DNA from: Telluribacter humicola
GTDB lineage: Bacteria; Bacteroidota; Bacteroidia; Cytophagales; Spirosomataceae
Length of the DNA: 64,000 nt
Direction: 5' to 3'
Assembly: GCF_017355935.1 (NCBI RefSeq)
Contig: NZ_JAFIQT010000011.1
Location: 1 to 64,000 of the forward strand
Shown: one piece after another, positions 34,124-43,125 of the stretch
Numbering within the stretch: position 1 is the first letter of the stretch
Layout: the number at the start of each line of letters is the position of its first letter
The notes under the pieces: model-generated
Seen by the model: only the letters and a program-made list of their open reading frames with translations
The model's database searches: none
What the model was told of the DNA's origin: nothing
Position numbers and translations under genes: made by a program

Positions 34124-35122
34124 CTACTTCATCGCTACGGGATCAAGGATAGAAAACTTCTCTACTTTGTTGTTTATTGGTTTTATACTACGCAGGTACG
34201 CATAGATTGCTTTCAGATCCTCCTCTTTCATGTTAGCGTACATGATCCAGGGCATGTTAGTCTGGAAATCTTTCTCACCTACTGCCGCCGGTTTGAAAGA
34301 GCTGTCGGCGTAGGCCTTAAAACGGGCTACAAACGCTTCTTCGGACCAGTTACCCAGGCCGGTTTCTTTGTCAGGGGTTAGGTTGGCGGTGCGCACAACA
34401 CGTCCGTTGCCCATGCCCATTTCCCAGCCACCGGCGAAGTCCATCCCGGGCAGTTTATTACCCTGAGCATCGGGCTTGGTATGGCACTCACGACAGCCGC
34501 CTATGTTGACCAGATAACGGCCGTAGGCTACCTTATCACTTGGATCAGGGCGTTTGCCACCGGGAGCATTCTGCGGAATGGTATTCAGGATAAAATTAAA
34601 AGGGAAAGAGGGATCCGACTCAGGTATTTCGCTATCGATAGGCTGGAGACTTCTCAGATAAGCTATTACATCTTTTATATCTTCGGGATCGGCCTCGGCG
34701 TAATACTTATAGGGCATAACCGGAAATATAGTCTTGCCGTGTTTGTTGACGCCGGTCGTAATAGTGCGGTATATTTCGCCGTCTGTCCAGTCTTTCAGAC
34801 GGGCCGGAGTAATGTTTCGGGAATAAAACGTACCAGGGAAGCCCAGAGTTTCGTCGAACACTTCACCACCGGCGCCGTAAGTATTCATTTTGAGCGGACC
34901 GGCAAACTTTGAAAAGTCTCTCTGGCTATGGCAATCCATACATACCATCACGTTATTGGCCAGGTACCGTCCATGCTCTATACGTTCGGGAGTTGCTTCG
35001 ACGGTTAGTTGGGGGGCATCGTCTACGTCGGGCAGGACGTATGTAGTGTAGATGGCCGCTCCAGCGACAGCTAATACCACAAGGGCCAGGAACCAGCCGG
35101 CGACTTTTAGAAGTGTTTTCAT
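34124..35122 (-). CDS. Membrane-anchored diheme cytochrome c
   Basis: A 332-residue electron carrier. An N-terminal membrane anchor (about 5-28) is followed by two c-type heme sites: CMDCH at 61-65 and CRECH at 210-214, each starting a cytochrome c domain (about 45-160 and 195-325). Likely Met ligands are in the VMPYKYY and NMPWIMYANM regions. It resembles the cytochrome subunits of alcohol, aldehyde and gluconate dehydrogenases, but no dehydrogenase is adjacent. It could accept electrons from the Tat-exported IorAB-like enzyme 6 kb away; that is inference. It is monocistronic, with terminators on both sides. Confidence 0.92.
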   Translation of the reverse strand: MKTLLKVAGWFLALVVLAVAGAAIYTTYVLPDVDDAPQLTVEATPERIEHGRYLANNVMVCMDCHSQRDFSKFAGPLKMNTYGAGGEVFDETLGFPGTFYSRNITPARLKDWTDGEIYRTITTGVNKHGKTIFPVMPYKYYAEADPEDIKDVIAYLRSLQPIDSEIPESDPSFPFNFILNTIPQNAPGGKRPDPSDKVAYGRYLVNIGGCRECHTKPDAQGNKLPGMDFAGGWEMGMGNGRVVRTANLTPDKETGLGNWSEEAFVARFKAYADSSFKPAAVGEKDFQTNMPWIMYANMKEEDLKAIYAYLRSIKPINNKVEKFSILDPVAMK

Positions 35123-35211
35123 TCAGGAAATGGTTAAGGTGGCAAAGAGGTAGGAAATAGTACTACTGGACGGTATTCTATTGATTAATAAAGGTATATA
35201 TAGTCTCAGAC

Positions 35212-35248
35212 AAAAAAAAGCACGGCTCATGGAGCCGTGCTTTTTTTT
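35212..35248. terminator. Bidirectional terminator after yceI
   Basis: A perfect 9-bp stem (35220-35228 with 35232-35240) with a 3-base loop is bordered by eight A and eight T. It lies between the YceI-like gene and the cytochrome gene. Confidence 0.93.
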
Positions 35249-35274
35249 ATTAAGCGGTAGGATAAGTTTGTCTT

Positions 35275-35814
35275 CTACTGCTTTGCAACCTGTACGTTGA
35301 TGACCAGTTTTACTTCGTCAGCTACAACCACGCCACCTGCTTCGGTTACTGCATGCCAGGTTAGGCCGAAGTCTTTGCGGTTTATTTTTCCACTCAATTC
35401 GAAGCCCGCTTTATGGTTACCGTAGAAGTCTACCATGCTGCCGCCGTACTCCGCATTCAGTACTATCGACTTCGTAGTTCCTTTGATAGTGATATCACCA
35501 GTGATTTTATAGGTATCGTCGCCGGTTTTCTCAACGCTGGTTGATACGAATGTGAGCTTAGGATGGGTTTCGGCATCAAAGAAATCCGCCGAGCGCAGGT
35601 GCTGATCACGCTGCTCCTGGTTAGTATCTATGCTGGCTATATCTGCTGAAAACTGGATCTGAGCCGTAGTGAAATCTTCACCTTCGGTTTCGACAGTACC
35701 TTCAAATTGCTTGAATGATCCGGTAACGGTAGAAATAACCAGGTGCTTTACCTTAAACTGAATTTCGGAATGGGTAGGGTCGATGGCCCAGGTAGTTTTT
35801 ACTGCGGTTTCCAT
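35275..35814 (-). CDS. YceI family lipid-binding protein
   Basis: A 179-residue lipocalin-like beta-barrel protein of the YceI family, which binds polyisoprenoid or amide lipids. Family features are TWAIDPTHSEIQFKVKHLVISTVTGSFKQFEGTV at the N-terminus, HLRSADFFDAETHPKLTF in the middle and GFELSGKINRKDFGLTWH near the end. Unlike E. coli YceI it has no signal peptide, so it is probably cytoplasmic, as in several Bacteroidota paralogues. It is single-gene with a strong terminator. Confidence 0.94.
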   Translation of the reverse strand: METAVKTTWAIDPTHSEIQFKVKHLVISTVTGSFKQFEGTVETEGEDFTTAQIQFSADIASIDTNQEQRDQHLRSADFFDAETHPKLTFVSTSVEKTGDDTYKITGDITIKGTTKSIVLNAEYGGSMVDFYGNHKAGFELSGKINRKDFGLTWHAVTEAGGVVVADEVKLVINVQVAKQ

Positions 35815-35902
35815 ACTGTTAGTAGTGTTTTATGTTATAAGTGTGATTACATTTAGTGTATATACATATAAAATTACAAATTAGTTCGAATACATATAAA
35901 AA

Positions 35903-35929
35903 AATCCCGCACTGTGTAGGTGCGGGATT
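35903..35929 (-). terminator. Terminator of the 58-residue protein gene
   Basis: A perfect 10-bp stem (35903-35912 with 35920-35929) is followed on the minus strand by seven T. Its position 28 bp after the small reading frame at 35957-36133 supports that frame being a real transcript. Confidence 0.85.
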
Positions 35930-35956
35930 CTATAGTAATGAAAATGAGAAAAAAAG

Positions 35957-36133
35957 CTATTCTCTTTCTTCAGTAGTATTTTCCTCGTTGTCTTCACTAC
36001 TGTGGTTAATACTGGGATCCTCCGCTGGAGGAGTAGTAGGGACAGTATTAGTCGGGTAGGAAGTGTAAACAGGTGACTCTGTTCTTTCCTTCTCGACACC
36101 TGGTATGGCGGGTTCTCCTCTTCTACGTGTCAT
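35957..36133 (-). CDS. Small acidic protein, 58 residues, unknown
   Basis: An ATG at 36133 opens a 58-codon frame ending in TAG, beginning MTRRRGEPAIPGVEKERTES. It has a basic, Pro-containing N-terminus, a Thr/Pro-rich middle (TNTVPTTPPAEDPS) and a strongly acidic tail (SSEDNEENTTEERE), so it is probably intrinsically disordered. It has no signal peptide or membrane helix. I recognise no family. A strong minus-strand terminator follows immediately, and an AT-rich leader precedes it. The alternative, a longer frame on the same strand at 35881-36099, runs through the terminator and has an implausible composition, so I prefer this one. Confidence 0.6.
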   Translation of the reverse strand: MTRRRGEPAIPGVEKERTESPVYTSYPTNTVPTTPPAEDPSINHSSEDNEENTTEERE

Positions 36134-36274
36134 AATTATATCTTTTAAGTTTAACTAGCATTTAAGTACTATAGCTAAACAATCATTCCACATAGCCTAA
36201 GCTTACTTAGGCCTGTTACATGGGGAATATGTTCTATTCCTGTGGATTAGGGGCGCAACAGGTCTATACAAACA

Positions 36275-36305
36275 ACAGGCACCGGCTCATAAAGCCGGTG
36301 CCTGT
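36275..36305 (-). terminator. Terminator of the LolA-like gene
   Basis: A perfect 12-13-bp stem (36275-36287 with 36293-36305) and a five-base loop lie 30 bp after the stop codon on the minus strand, followed by TGTTTG. Confidence 0.82.
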
Positions 36306-36334
36306 ACAAATTGAGATGAAGTCAGATACTTCGA

Positions 36335-37069
36335 TTAGTTTTTGGGCATCGCAAAGATACTTTCATCTATCTGAGGATTCACCTGCACAGATTTTACAAC
36401 CATTGTAATGGCGCCGGGCATAGCGGGAGACTCGATCTGGGCTGAAAATGGGTACGTAATGCCATCAACCTTCTTGAAATTGGACTGAGTCATCTTAGTC
36501 TCTACATCCTGACCGTTTACATTAGCTTTTACCAGTGTGCGTAGGATGTAGTAGGTATCTTTCGAAATGTAGTTGGTTACGGCTACGCCGTTGGTATTGG
36601 TGACCTTTACCAGGTATACCGGCGTACCTTCCAGTGTCTCCTGACCTAGCAGTTCAGCTTTATAACCCTTTGCTTTGTAGTCGTACAGGCCTGTCAGATC
36701 TACCTGGCCCGACATAGCTTTTACCATCTCGTCTGGTAGGGGGGTAGGGGCGCTCTGTCCCATCATGGGGTTAACGCTCCAGCCGGTAGTGCCATCCAGC
36801 GCCTGGATAACCTTCGTTCCCTGAATATCGGTTTCGCTCCGGAAGCCACGCTGCTGTACTATGGTAGTAGTGGTAGGTATTTCCATGCCCATGACCTGCA
36901 TAGCAGCCTCTATCTTCATACTTTTCAGGTTAGATAGTTTGTCGGCTCCTCCCATGGCCTCTACGTGTTTATTAATGATCTCATCTACGTTCTGAGCCGA
37001 AGCACTGCTGATAACCACCAGCATAAGAAGGGCCGCTGCAAAAGCCCGGAAAATTTTCAGATTAGCCAT
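36335..37069 (-). CDS. LolA-like outer-membrane lipoprotein-sorting domain protein
   Basis: A 244-residue periplasmic protein with a signal peptide (MANLKIFRAFAAALLMLVVISSASA). The mature part begins with NVDEIINKHVEAMGGADKLSNLKSMKIEA, which is typical of the LolA/DUF4292-like half-barrel in Bacteroidota, and continues with repeated strands (IVQQRGFRSETDI, TGWSVNPMMGQ) and TYPFSAQIESPAMPGAITMVVKSVQVN. It may bind lipids or lipoproteins in the periplasm, but it is not the canonical LolA. It is monocistronic. Confidence 0.85.
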   Translation of the reverse strand: MANLKIFRAFAAALLMLVVISSASAQNVDEIINKHVEAMGGADKLSNLKSMKIEAAMQVMGMEIPTTTTIVQQRGFRSETDIQGTKVIQALDGTTGWSVNPMMGQSAPTPLPDEMVKAMSGQVDLTGLYDYKAKGYKAELLGQETLEGTPVYLVKVTNTNGVAVTNYISKDTYYILRTLVKANVNGQDVETKMTQSNFKKVDGITYPFSAQIESPAMPGAITMVVKSVQVNPQIDESIFAMPKN

Positions 37070-37247
37070 AAAGTATAAAGGTATATTGGAAAATAAGGTT
37101 TACAGGCTTCTAAGTACCTGTCGATTAGGTAAAACGCTGGTTTAAAGATAGCATTATATTAGTGCCACAATAACTTTCCGTGCGGTAAATTACTCAATCG
37201 GTCTGAATTGGCGGTAGCGGGTCTGAGGTGGGGATATACGGAAAATA

Positions 37248-37283
37248 AAAACGGGGCGGAATCTGTACGATCCGCCCCGTTTT
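37248..37283 (-). terminator. atpG terminator
   Basis: Perfect 13-base arms (37248-37260 and 37271-37283) with A/T tracts lie 22 bp after the atpG stop. It ends the atpA-atpG transcript. Confidence 0.93.
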
Positions 37284-37304
37284 GAACTATACTCTTTTTG
37301 GCTG

Positions 37305-38192
37305 TTAAGCTGATAGTGCTTCGGCACCACCCACGATCTCGAGGATCTCCTTCGTAATCGCTGCCTGACGGGTACGGTTGTACACGAGGCGCAGCTCTTT
37401 CAGAAGCTCCTGCGCATTATCGGTAGCCTTATCCATGGCTGTCATACGAGCACCATGCTCCGAAGCATTGGACTCAAGGACAGCGCGGTACAGCTGAATT
37501 TTAAGTGTCTTGGGGATCAGCTCGTTCACTATTTCGGCCTCCGAAGGCTCGAATGTATAGTTTACATTGGATACCTGAGTAGCTGAGTTATCCTCCTGTG
37601 CAGAAGTGATCGGCAGGAAGGGCTCCGTACGGATGATCTGAGTAGCTACGTTTTTGAACTCGTTATAAACCAGCTCAACTACATCATAACGCCCCTGCGA
37701 GAAGGAATTCATGATGTCCTCAGCAGCTTCCTTCACGTTCACAAAGCTAAGGCGGGTATAGAGGTCAGAGTAGCGATCGTTAACTTTGAAGCCACGACGA
37801 GCCATACCTTCACCTCCTTTTTTACCAATAGCCATGATCTCGACATTGCCCCGGCGTGCCTGCTCAGCATACTGGGTTCTGATACGATCCATAGTCGCCT
37901 TAATAATATTACTATTAAAGGCACCGGCTAGTCCGCGGTCTGAGGTAACTATTACGAATAGTACATTCTCAACCGGACGTACTCTGGAAAAGGGGCTTTC
38001 GTTGGCGGTTTCGGCACCAGCCGATACGGTGGCCAGCATCTCACCTAATTTTTGCGCGTAAGGGCGCATCTGAAATATACTATCCTGAGCTCGGCGCAGT
38101 TTGGACGCGGACACCATTTTCATCGCTTTGGTGATCTGCTGCGTCGAGTTAACTGAGACAATCCGGTTACGTACTTCTTTTAAGCTTGCCAT
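37305..38192 (-). CDS. atpG: ATP synthase F1 gamma subunit
   Basis: A 295-residue central-stalk subunit of F1Fo ATP synthase. The conserved N-terminal helix LKEVRNRIVSVNSTQQITKAMKMVSASKLRRAQ and the C-terminal helix with ARMTAMDKATDNAQELLKELRLVYNRTRQAAITKEILEIVGGA form the rotating coiled coil. The length is normal. It lies 103 bp downstream of atpA and is closed by a strong terminator. The other F1Fo genes are absent from this locus. Confidence 0.98.
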   Translation of the reverse strand: MASLKEVRNRIVSVNSTQQITKAMKMVSASKLRRAQDSIFQMRPYAQKLGEMLATVSAGAETANESPFSRVRPVENVLFVIVTSDRGLAGAFNSNIIKATMDRIRTQYAEQARRGNVEIMAIGKKGGEGMARRGFKVNDRYSDLYTRLSFVNVKEAAEDIMNSFSQGRYDVVELVYNEFKNVATQIIRTEPFLPITSAQEDNSATQVSNVNYTFEPSEAEIVNELIPKTLKIQLYRAVLESNASEHGARMTAMDKATDNAQELLKELRLVYNRTRQAAITKEILEIVGGAEALSA

Positions 38193-38295
38193 GCGTAGAC
38201 TAAAAGTGGAAGGCTAAAGCAGAAGAGAGGAAAATACAGGGGCTGCATATACCGCTCTCTTCCTGCTGTCGACTTGTATATTAGGTTATTTCAAA

Positions 38296-39876
38296 TCAGG
38301 CTTTGTACTTAGCCGATACGTCTTTCGCTACTTTCTCAAGAACGCCCGTGATGCTGTCATCCAGCTTTCCGGCGCGCAGCGCCGACAATGTATCGCTATG
38401 CTGAGCTGCCAGAACAGCCAGGAAATCCTTTTCAAACTCTCTTACCTGAGCCACTGGTACTTTATCCAGCAAACCTTTTGTAGATGCGTAGATGATTGCC
38501 ACTTGCTGCTCAACAGGTACCGGGCTGTACTGAGGCTGTTTCAATACTTCCAGGTTGCTGCGTCCCCGGTCAATCGCCAGCTTGGTAGCGGCATCAAGGT
38601 CTGAACCAAACTTAGCGAAAGCTTCCAGTTCGCGGAACTGTGCCTGATCCAGCTTCAGAGTACCAGCTACTTTCTTCATTGACTTGATCTGAGCGTTACC
38701 ACCCACACGAGATACCGATATACCTACGTTAATGGCCGGACGGATACCCGCGTTGAACAGGTTAGACTCAAGGAAGATCTGACCGTCAGTGATCGAGATT
38801 ACGTTTGTAGGGATATAAGCAGATACGTCACCAGCCTGTGTCTCGATGATCGGCAGAGCTGTCAGTGAACCACCTCCTTTAACCCGGCCAGCCAGTGATG
38901 GTGGCAGGTCGTTCATTTCTTTGGCGATGGAGTCATCCGCAACGATCTTAGCGGCACGCTCCAGCAGGCGGCTATGCAGATAGAATACGTCACCAGGGTA
39001 CGCCTCACGTCCGGGAGGACGACGCAGCAGCAGAGACACCTCGCGATAAGCTACGGCCTGCTTGGAAAGGTCATCATAAACAACCAGGGCAGGACGTCCG
39101 GTATCGCGGAAGTACTCACCAATAGCAGCACCCGTAAACGGAGCAAAGAACTGCATAGGTGAAGGATCAGAAGCCGCAGCAGCTACGATTACAGTGTAAT
39201 CCATAGCTCCGTAGCGACGTAGGGTAGCTTCGATCTGCTTGATGGTAGAAGCTTTCTGACCACAGGCGACATAGATACAGTATACAGGCTCACCTTTGTC
39301 GTAGAACTCTCTCTGGTTGATGATTGCGTCAATCGCAACGGCAGTCTTACCGGTCTGGCGGTCACCAATGATCAATTCACGCTGACCACGACCGATGGGG
39401 ATCATGGCGTCGATCGCCTTGATACCAGTCTGCAGAGGCTCATTTACAGGCTGACGATAGATTACACCCGGTGCTTTACGCTCCAGGGGCATCTCGTACA
39501 GGTCTCCCATAATAGGGCCCAAACCGTCGATAGGCTCAGCCAGTGTATTTACTACACGACCTACGATCTGGTCACCAACTCTTACCGAAGCAATTTCGCT
39601 GGTACGCTTTACGGTGGCTCCTTCTTTAATTTCGCTATAGTCTCCCAATAATACGGCTCCTACGTTATCCTCTTCGAGGTTTAGGGCCAGGGCTTTTAGT
39701 CCATTTTCGAATACAAGCAACTCACCCGCTTGTACTTTTGAAAGGCCATAGATACGTGCTACCCCGTCACCAATCTGGAGTACCGTACCTACTTCTTCGA
39801 GTTCAGCCTCTGATTTAGCGCCAGCAAGCTGCTCGCGTAAGATGGCCGAAACTTCGTCTGGTCTTACAGATATCAT
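38296..39876 (-). CDS. atpA: ATP synthase F1 alpha subunit
   Basis: A 526-residue alpha subunit of the ATP synthase catalytic head. The Walker A motif is GDRQTGKTA (about 171-179). The alpha signature [14 protein letters not shown] and the regulatory beta-barrel N-terminus ([15 protein letters not shown]) are present. It is followed by atpG. The upstream neighbour is the divergent FKBP gene, so atpH, atpF, atpE and atpB are not here; atpA has its own promoter (TAAATTTG box at 39928-39935). Confidence 0.98.
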   Translation of the reverse strand: MISVRPDEVSAILREQLAGAKSEAELEEVGTVLQIGDGVARIYGLSKVQAGELLVFENGLKALALNLEEDNVGAVLLGDYSEIKEGATVKRTSEIASVRVGDQIVGRVVNTLAEPIDGLGPIMGDLYEMPLERKAPGVIYRQPVNEPLQTGIKAIDAMIPIGRGQRELIIGDRQTGKTAVAIDAIINQREFYDKGEPVYCIYVACGQKASTIKQIEATLRRYGAMDYTVIVAAAASDPSPMQFFAPFTGAAIGEYFRDTGRPALVVYDDLSKQAVAYREVSLLLRRPPGREAYPGDVFYLHSRLLERAAKIVADDSIAKEMNDLPPSLAGRVKGGGSLTALPIIETQAGDVSAYIPTNVISITDGQIFLESNLFNAGIRPAINVGISVSRVGGNAQIKSMKKVAGTLKLDQAQFRELEAFAKFGSDLDAATKLAIDRGRSNLEVLKQPQYSPVPVEQQVAIIYASTKGLLDKVPVAQVREFEKDFLAVLAAQHSDTLSALRAGKLDDSITGVLEKVAKDVSAKYKA

Positions 39877-39927
39877 AGTATAATTGACTTATTTTAAGTG
39901 TAGAAGAAACTTACCCAAAAAGTGCCG

Positions 39928-39935
39928 CAAATTTA
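39928..39935 (-). promoter_or_regulatory. Putative atpA promoter -7 box
   Basis: On the minus strand the sequence TAAATTTG matches the Bacteroidota -7 consensus TAnnTTTG exactly, 51 bp before the atpA ATG. No clear TTTG -33 element lies at the usual 19-21 bp spacing. The surrounding 290-bp divergent region is very AT-rich and should also hold the promoter of the FKBP gene. Confidence 0.45.
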
Positions 39936-40166
39936 CGTCATTATTTTTTTATAATAGACATTAACTACAAAAAACATTAGCGTCAAAATTAGATTTTTCT
40001 TAGGTTTCCCGGCGTACCCCCGTTTATCCGGCCCAAAAGCCGCCAATCCACACTAATTATCACTTAACCAAACTTTTTTAGGTAGATACTGTGTTTTTTA
40101 AGTAATTGATTTCGTTTTTTAGCCAATCAATTATAAAACTATTTTTTATCGATTTAAAAAAACCGA

Positions 40167-40925
40167 ATGTACATCAATTTGAAAGCAATGATTGCCACCG
40201 TAGCCTGCGCTACTTTACTGGCTACAAACGGGATAGCACAGACTACCAAAAAAACTTCCAAACCTGCACCCACTAAACCCGCGGCGACTACTCCTAAGGC
40301 TACAACAGCCAGTGCTACCCCAACTCTCAAGACCAATGTTGATTCTGTGGCCTACGCGATAGGCATTAGTGTAGCCGGATCACTTAAGTCACAGGGACTT
40401 TCGGATATCAATACAGAGCACCTGATCAGGGCTATCAATGAAACGCTGAAGGGCGGTACTACTGCCATGACCCCTGAGCAGGCCAATCAGGTCATAGGTG
40501 AATATTTCCAGAAGCAGACCAGCGTCAAAGGACAAGCCAACAAGCAGGCTGGTGAGAAGTTCCTGGCTGAGAACAAGAAGAGACCCGAAGTAAAAACTAC
40601 GGAAAGTGGACTACAGTACGAAGTCATCAAAATGGGGGAAGGTCCCAAGCCCACTGCTACTGATCGTGTAAAGGTAAACTATCATGGAACACTAGCGGAT
40701 GGAACAGTATTTGATAGCTCAGTAGAACGGGGCGAACCAGTAGAGTTCCCGGTCAATGGTGTAATACAAGGCTGGCAGGAAGCTCTACAGCTGATGCCGG
40801 TTGGCTCTAAGTGGAAAGTGTACCTTCCATCCGAGCTGGCGTACGGTGAACGTGCCGCCGGACCAACGATCGGACCAAATTCTGCTCTTGTCTTCGAAGT
40901 AGAATTATTAGAAATCCTTAAATAG
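40167..40925 (+). CDS. FKBP-type peptidyl-prolyl isomerase, secreted
   Basis: A 252-residue folding helper. A signal peptide (about 1-22, ending NGIA) leads into a Lys/Pro/Thr/Ala-rich linker (25-52). A FKBP N-terminal dimerisation domain (about 58-150: DSVAYAIGISVAGSLKSQGLSDINTEHLIRAINETL) follows, and the FKBP catalytic domain occupies about 160-252 (VNYHGTLADGTVFDSSVERGEPVEFPVNGVIQGWQEAL; ending VFEVELLEI). It resembles Mip/FkpA and acts on periplasmic proteins. It lies 8 bp upstream of a Prc/Tsp protease gene, so chaperone and protease are probably co-expressed for envelope quality control. Confidence 0.95.
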   Translation: MYINLKAMIATVACATLLATNGIAQTTKKTSKPAPTKPAATTPKATTASATPTLKTNVDSVAYAIGISVAGSLKSQGLSDINTEHLIRAINETLKGGTTAMTPEQANQVIGEYFQKQTSVKGQANKQAGEKFLAENKKRPEVKTTESGLQYEVIKMGEGPKPTATDRVKVNYHGTLADGTVFDSSVERGEPVEFPVNGVIQGWQEALQLMPVGSKWKVYLPSELAYGERAAGPTIGPNSALVFEVELLEILK

Positions 40926-40933
40926 TATTTAAT

Positions 40934-43042
40934 ATGAGAAAGTACCTGATCACCCTGATACCTGTGGTGTTGCTGGGATGGCAGCAGCGGCCGGTGCCTG
41001 AGCAAGGCATGGAGCTGGCGTCGTCATCGAATACTGCTATGGAGGAGGAGTTGCAACCCACTGCGTCTCAGTTTCGCGCGGAGGCATTAGTAACCCGTAT
41101 TTTAAGTAATTATCATTACCGCAAAACGAAGCTGACAGACTCCCTTTCATCGGCAGTCTATGACAAGTATCTGGGTGATATTGACCACAACCGACTGTAC
41201 TTTCTGGCATCGGATGTGGCTCAATTTGATAAATATAGGTACTCATTCGACGATTTTCTGACCAAAGGTGAGCTTCAGGTACCTTACGATATGTACAACC
41301 TGTTTCGTAAGCGGTACAAGGAGCGTAGCGAGTATATTCAGAAGCTGCTGAATCAGCCGAAGCCTTTTGACTATACACTGGATGAAAACCTTAATACGGA
41401 TCGTGAAAAAGCCGCCTGGGCTAAAAGTCCGGAGGAGCTGAATGATATCTGGCGCAAGTACATCAAGAGCGAAGCTCTAGATCTGAAGCTGGCCGGTAAG
41501 GCTGACTCCTCTGTGGTAAGTACCCTGCGTGATCGCTACAAGAACCGTGATCGCGGACTGGAGCGTATCCGTAGCGAGCAGGTATTCCAGATGTACATGA
41601 ATGCCTTTGCCGAGTCGCTTGATCCGCATACCAACTACATGTCACCTACCTCGGCTGATCGCTTCAAGCAGGATATGAGCCTGTCGCTGGAAGGGATTGG
41701 TGCGTTGTTGAGAGAAGAGGACAACTACATAAAAATTGTGGATGTTATTCCCGGTGGTCCTGCCTTCAAAGGCAAGCAGCTGAAGAAGGAAGACCGTATT
41801 ATAGGTGTGGCTCAGGGAGATGACGGAAAAATTGTGGATATCGTCGGTTGGTTTGTCGATGATGCTGTCAAACTGATCAAAGGTCCCAAAGGTACTGTAG
41901 TACGTCTGCAAGTACTTCCTGTTAATGCACTGCCCAACACGCCTCCTAAGGAGATTCGTCTGGTGCGTGAAAAAGTAAAACTGGAAGAGCAGGGAGCCAA
42001 GAAAGAGATAGTGACTATCAACCAAGGCAACAGGAATTATAAGATCGGTGTCATTGATATTCCAACCTTCTACCGTGACTTCGAAGGAGCACAGCAGCGT
42101 GAAAAGGAGTTCTCCAGCACGACCCGTGATGTACAGAAGCTGATCGATGAACTAAAAACCGAGAAAGTGGACGGTATCGTGATAGACCTGCGTAACAACG
42201 GTGGTGGATCACTGACCGAGGCGATCTCACTGACCGGCTTGTTTATCAACAAAGGACCAGTCGTACAGGTAAAAGAGTCGATGGGTGATATTGAAGTGCA
42301 GGCCGATACTGATGCGTCGGTTGCTTATACAGGCCCGCTGGCGGTGATTGTAAACCGTTTTAGTGCCTCAGCTTCTGAAATTTTCGCGGCAGCCATTCAG
42401 GACTATAAGCGTGGCTTGATCGTTGGCGAGCAAACCTATGGTAAAGGTACCGTTCAGACCCTGATCGACCTGAACCAGTGGATGCCGAAGGAGAGCGAGC
42501 AGTTGGGTCAGGTAAAAATGACTGTAGCTAAGTTCTACCGGATCAATGGTAGCAGTACTCAGCTCCGCGGTGTAATGCCGGATGTAGAACTACCTACTGC
42601 TTTTAAAACGAATGAGTACGGTGAAGGTTCGCAGAAAAGCGCCCTGCCCTGGGATCAGATCGCTTCTACCCGTTTTGAGGTAACTGATAATATCAGTGAT
42701 AAACTGGTATCTCAGGTAAGCGATAAGTATAACCAGCGTCTGCGCAGTGACGAGGAGCTGAAAAAGCTGACCGAAGATCTGGCGTTGTTCCGCAAGGCTC
42801 GTGAAGATAAGACCATTTCTCTACAGGAGTCGAAGCGTAAGAAAGAGCGCGAAGAAGCCGAAAAGAAGCGGGCTGCTCTGAGCAAGCTGGGTGAAACGGA
42901 GATAGACGGCGAAGAGGATGAATCAACCGCTAAGGCTGAGACTAAGAAGAAGGATGTGTATATCACCGAAACCGGTCGCATTCTGGCTGATCTGATCAAT
43001 TTCTCAAAGGAGCCTAGCCTGGCAGGTACCAAGAAGAAATAA
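40934..43042 (+). CDS. prc: Carboxy-terminal processing protease (Prc/Tsp, S41A)
   Basis: A 702-residue periplasmic tail-specific protease. After the signal sequence (about 1-20) come an N-terminal helical TSP domain (about 45-230), a PDZ domain (about 240-330: LEGIGALLREEDNYIKIVDVIPGGPAFKGKQLKKEDRI), the S41 catalytic core with Ser in VVNRFSASASEIFAAAI and Lys in GEQTYGKGTVQTLI, and a C-terminal DUF3340-type helical, charged region (about 560-700). This layout matches E. coli Prc rather than the shorter CtpA. It is co-transcribed with the FKBP gene and followed by a terminator. Confidence 0.95.
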   Translation: MRKYLITLIPVVLLGWQQRPVPEQGMELASSSNTAMEEELQPTASQFRAEALVTRILSNYHYRKTKLTDSLSSAVYDKYLGDIDHNRLYFLASDVAQFDKYRYSFDDFLTKGELQVPYDMYNLFRKRYKERSEYIQKLLNQPKPFDYTLDENLNTDREKAAWAKSPEELNDIWRKYIKSEALDLKLAGKADSSVVSTLRDRYKNRDRGLERIRSEQVFQMYMNAFAESLDPHTNYMSPTSADRFKQDMSLSLEGIGALLREEDNYIKIVDVIPGGPAFKGKQLKKEDRIIGVAQGDDGKIVDIVGWFVDDAVKLIKGPKGTVVRLQVLPVNALPNTPPKEIRLVREKVKLEEQGAKKEIVTINQGNRNYKIGVIDIPTFYRDFEGAQQREKEFSSTTRDVQKLIDELKTEKVDGIVIDLRNNGGGSLTEAISLTGLFINKGPVVQVKESMGDIEVQADTDASVAYTGPLAVIVNRFSASASEIFAAAIQDYKRGLIVGEQTYGKGTVQTLIDLNQWMPKESEQLGQVKMTVAKFYRINGSSTQLRGVMPDVELPTAFKTNEYGEGSQKSALPWDQIASTRFEVTDNISDKLVSQVSDKYNQRLRSDEELKKLTEDLALFRKAREDKTISLQESKRKKEREEAEKKRAALSKLGETEIDGEEDESTAKAETKKKDVYITETGRILADLINFSKEPSLAGTKKK

Positions 43043-43058
43043 TTTAATAAACGAATAT

Positions 43059-43099
43059 AAAAGCGACTGCTCCGGCTTATCCCCGGGGTAGTCGCTTTT
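43059..43099 (+). terminator. prc terminator
   Basis: A perfect 10-bp stem (43059-43068 with 43090-43099) with a GC-rich inner loop ends in TTTTG on the plus strand, 16 bp after the prc stop codon. Confidence 0.82.
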
Positions 43100-43125
43100 G
43101 TACTATATTGGCTTTTAGCTCCTGT

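Noticed and set aside
33890-34381. 163-codon hydrophobic plus-strand frame
   Set aside because: It begins with TTG, runs through the cytochrome gene terminator and continues antisense into the cytochrome c coding region.
35881-36099. 72-codon minus-strand frame overlapping the small acidic protein gene
   Set aside because: It reads through the terminator hairpin and has a frame composition unlike a protein; the 58-codon frame fits the terminator much better.
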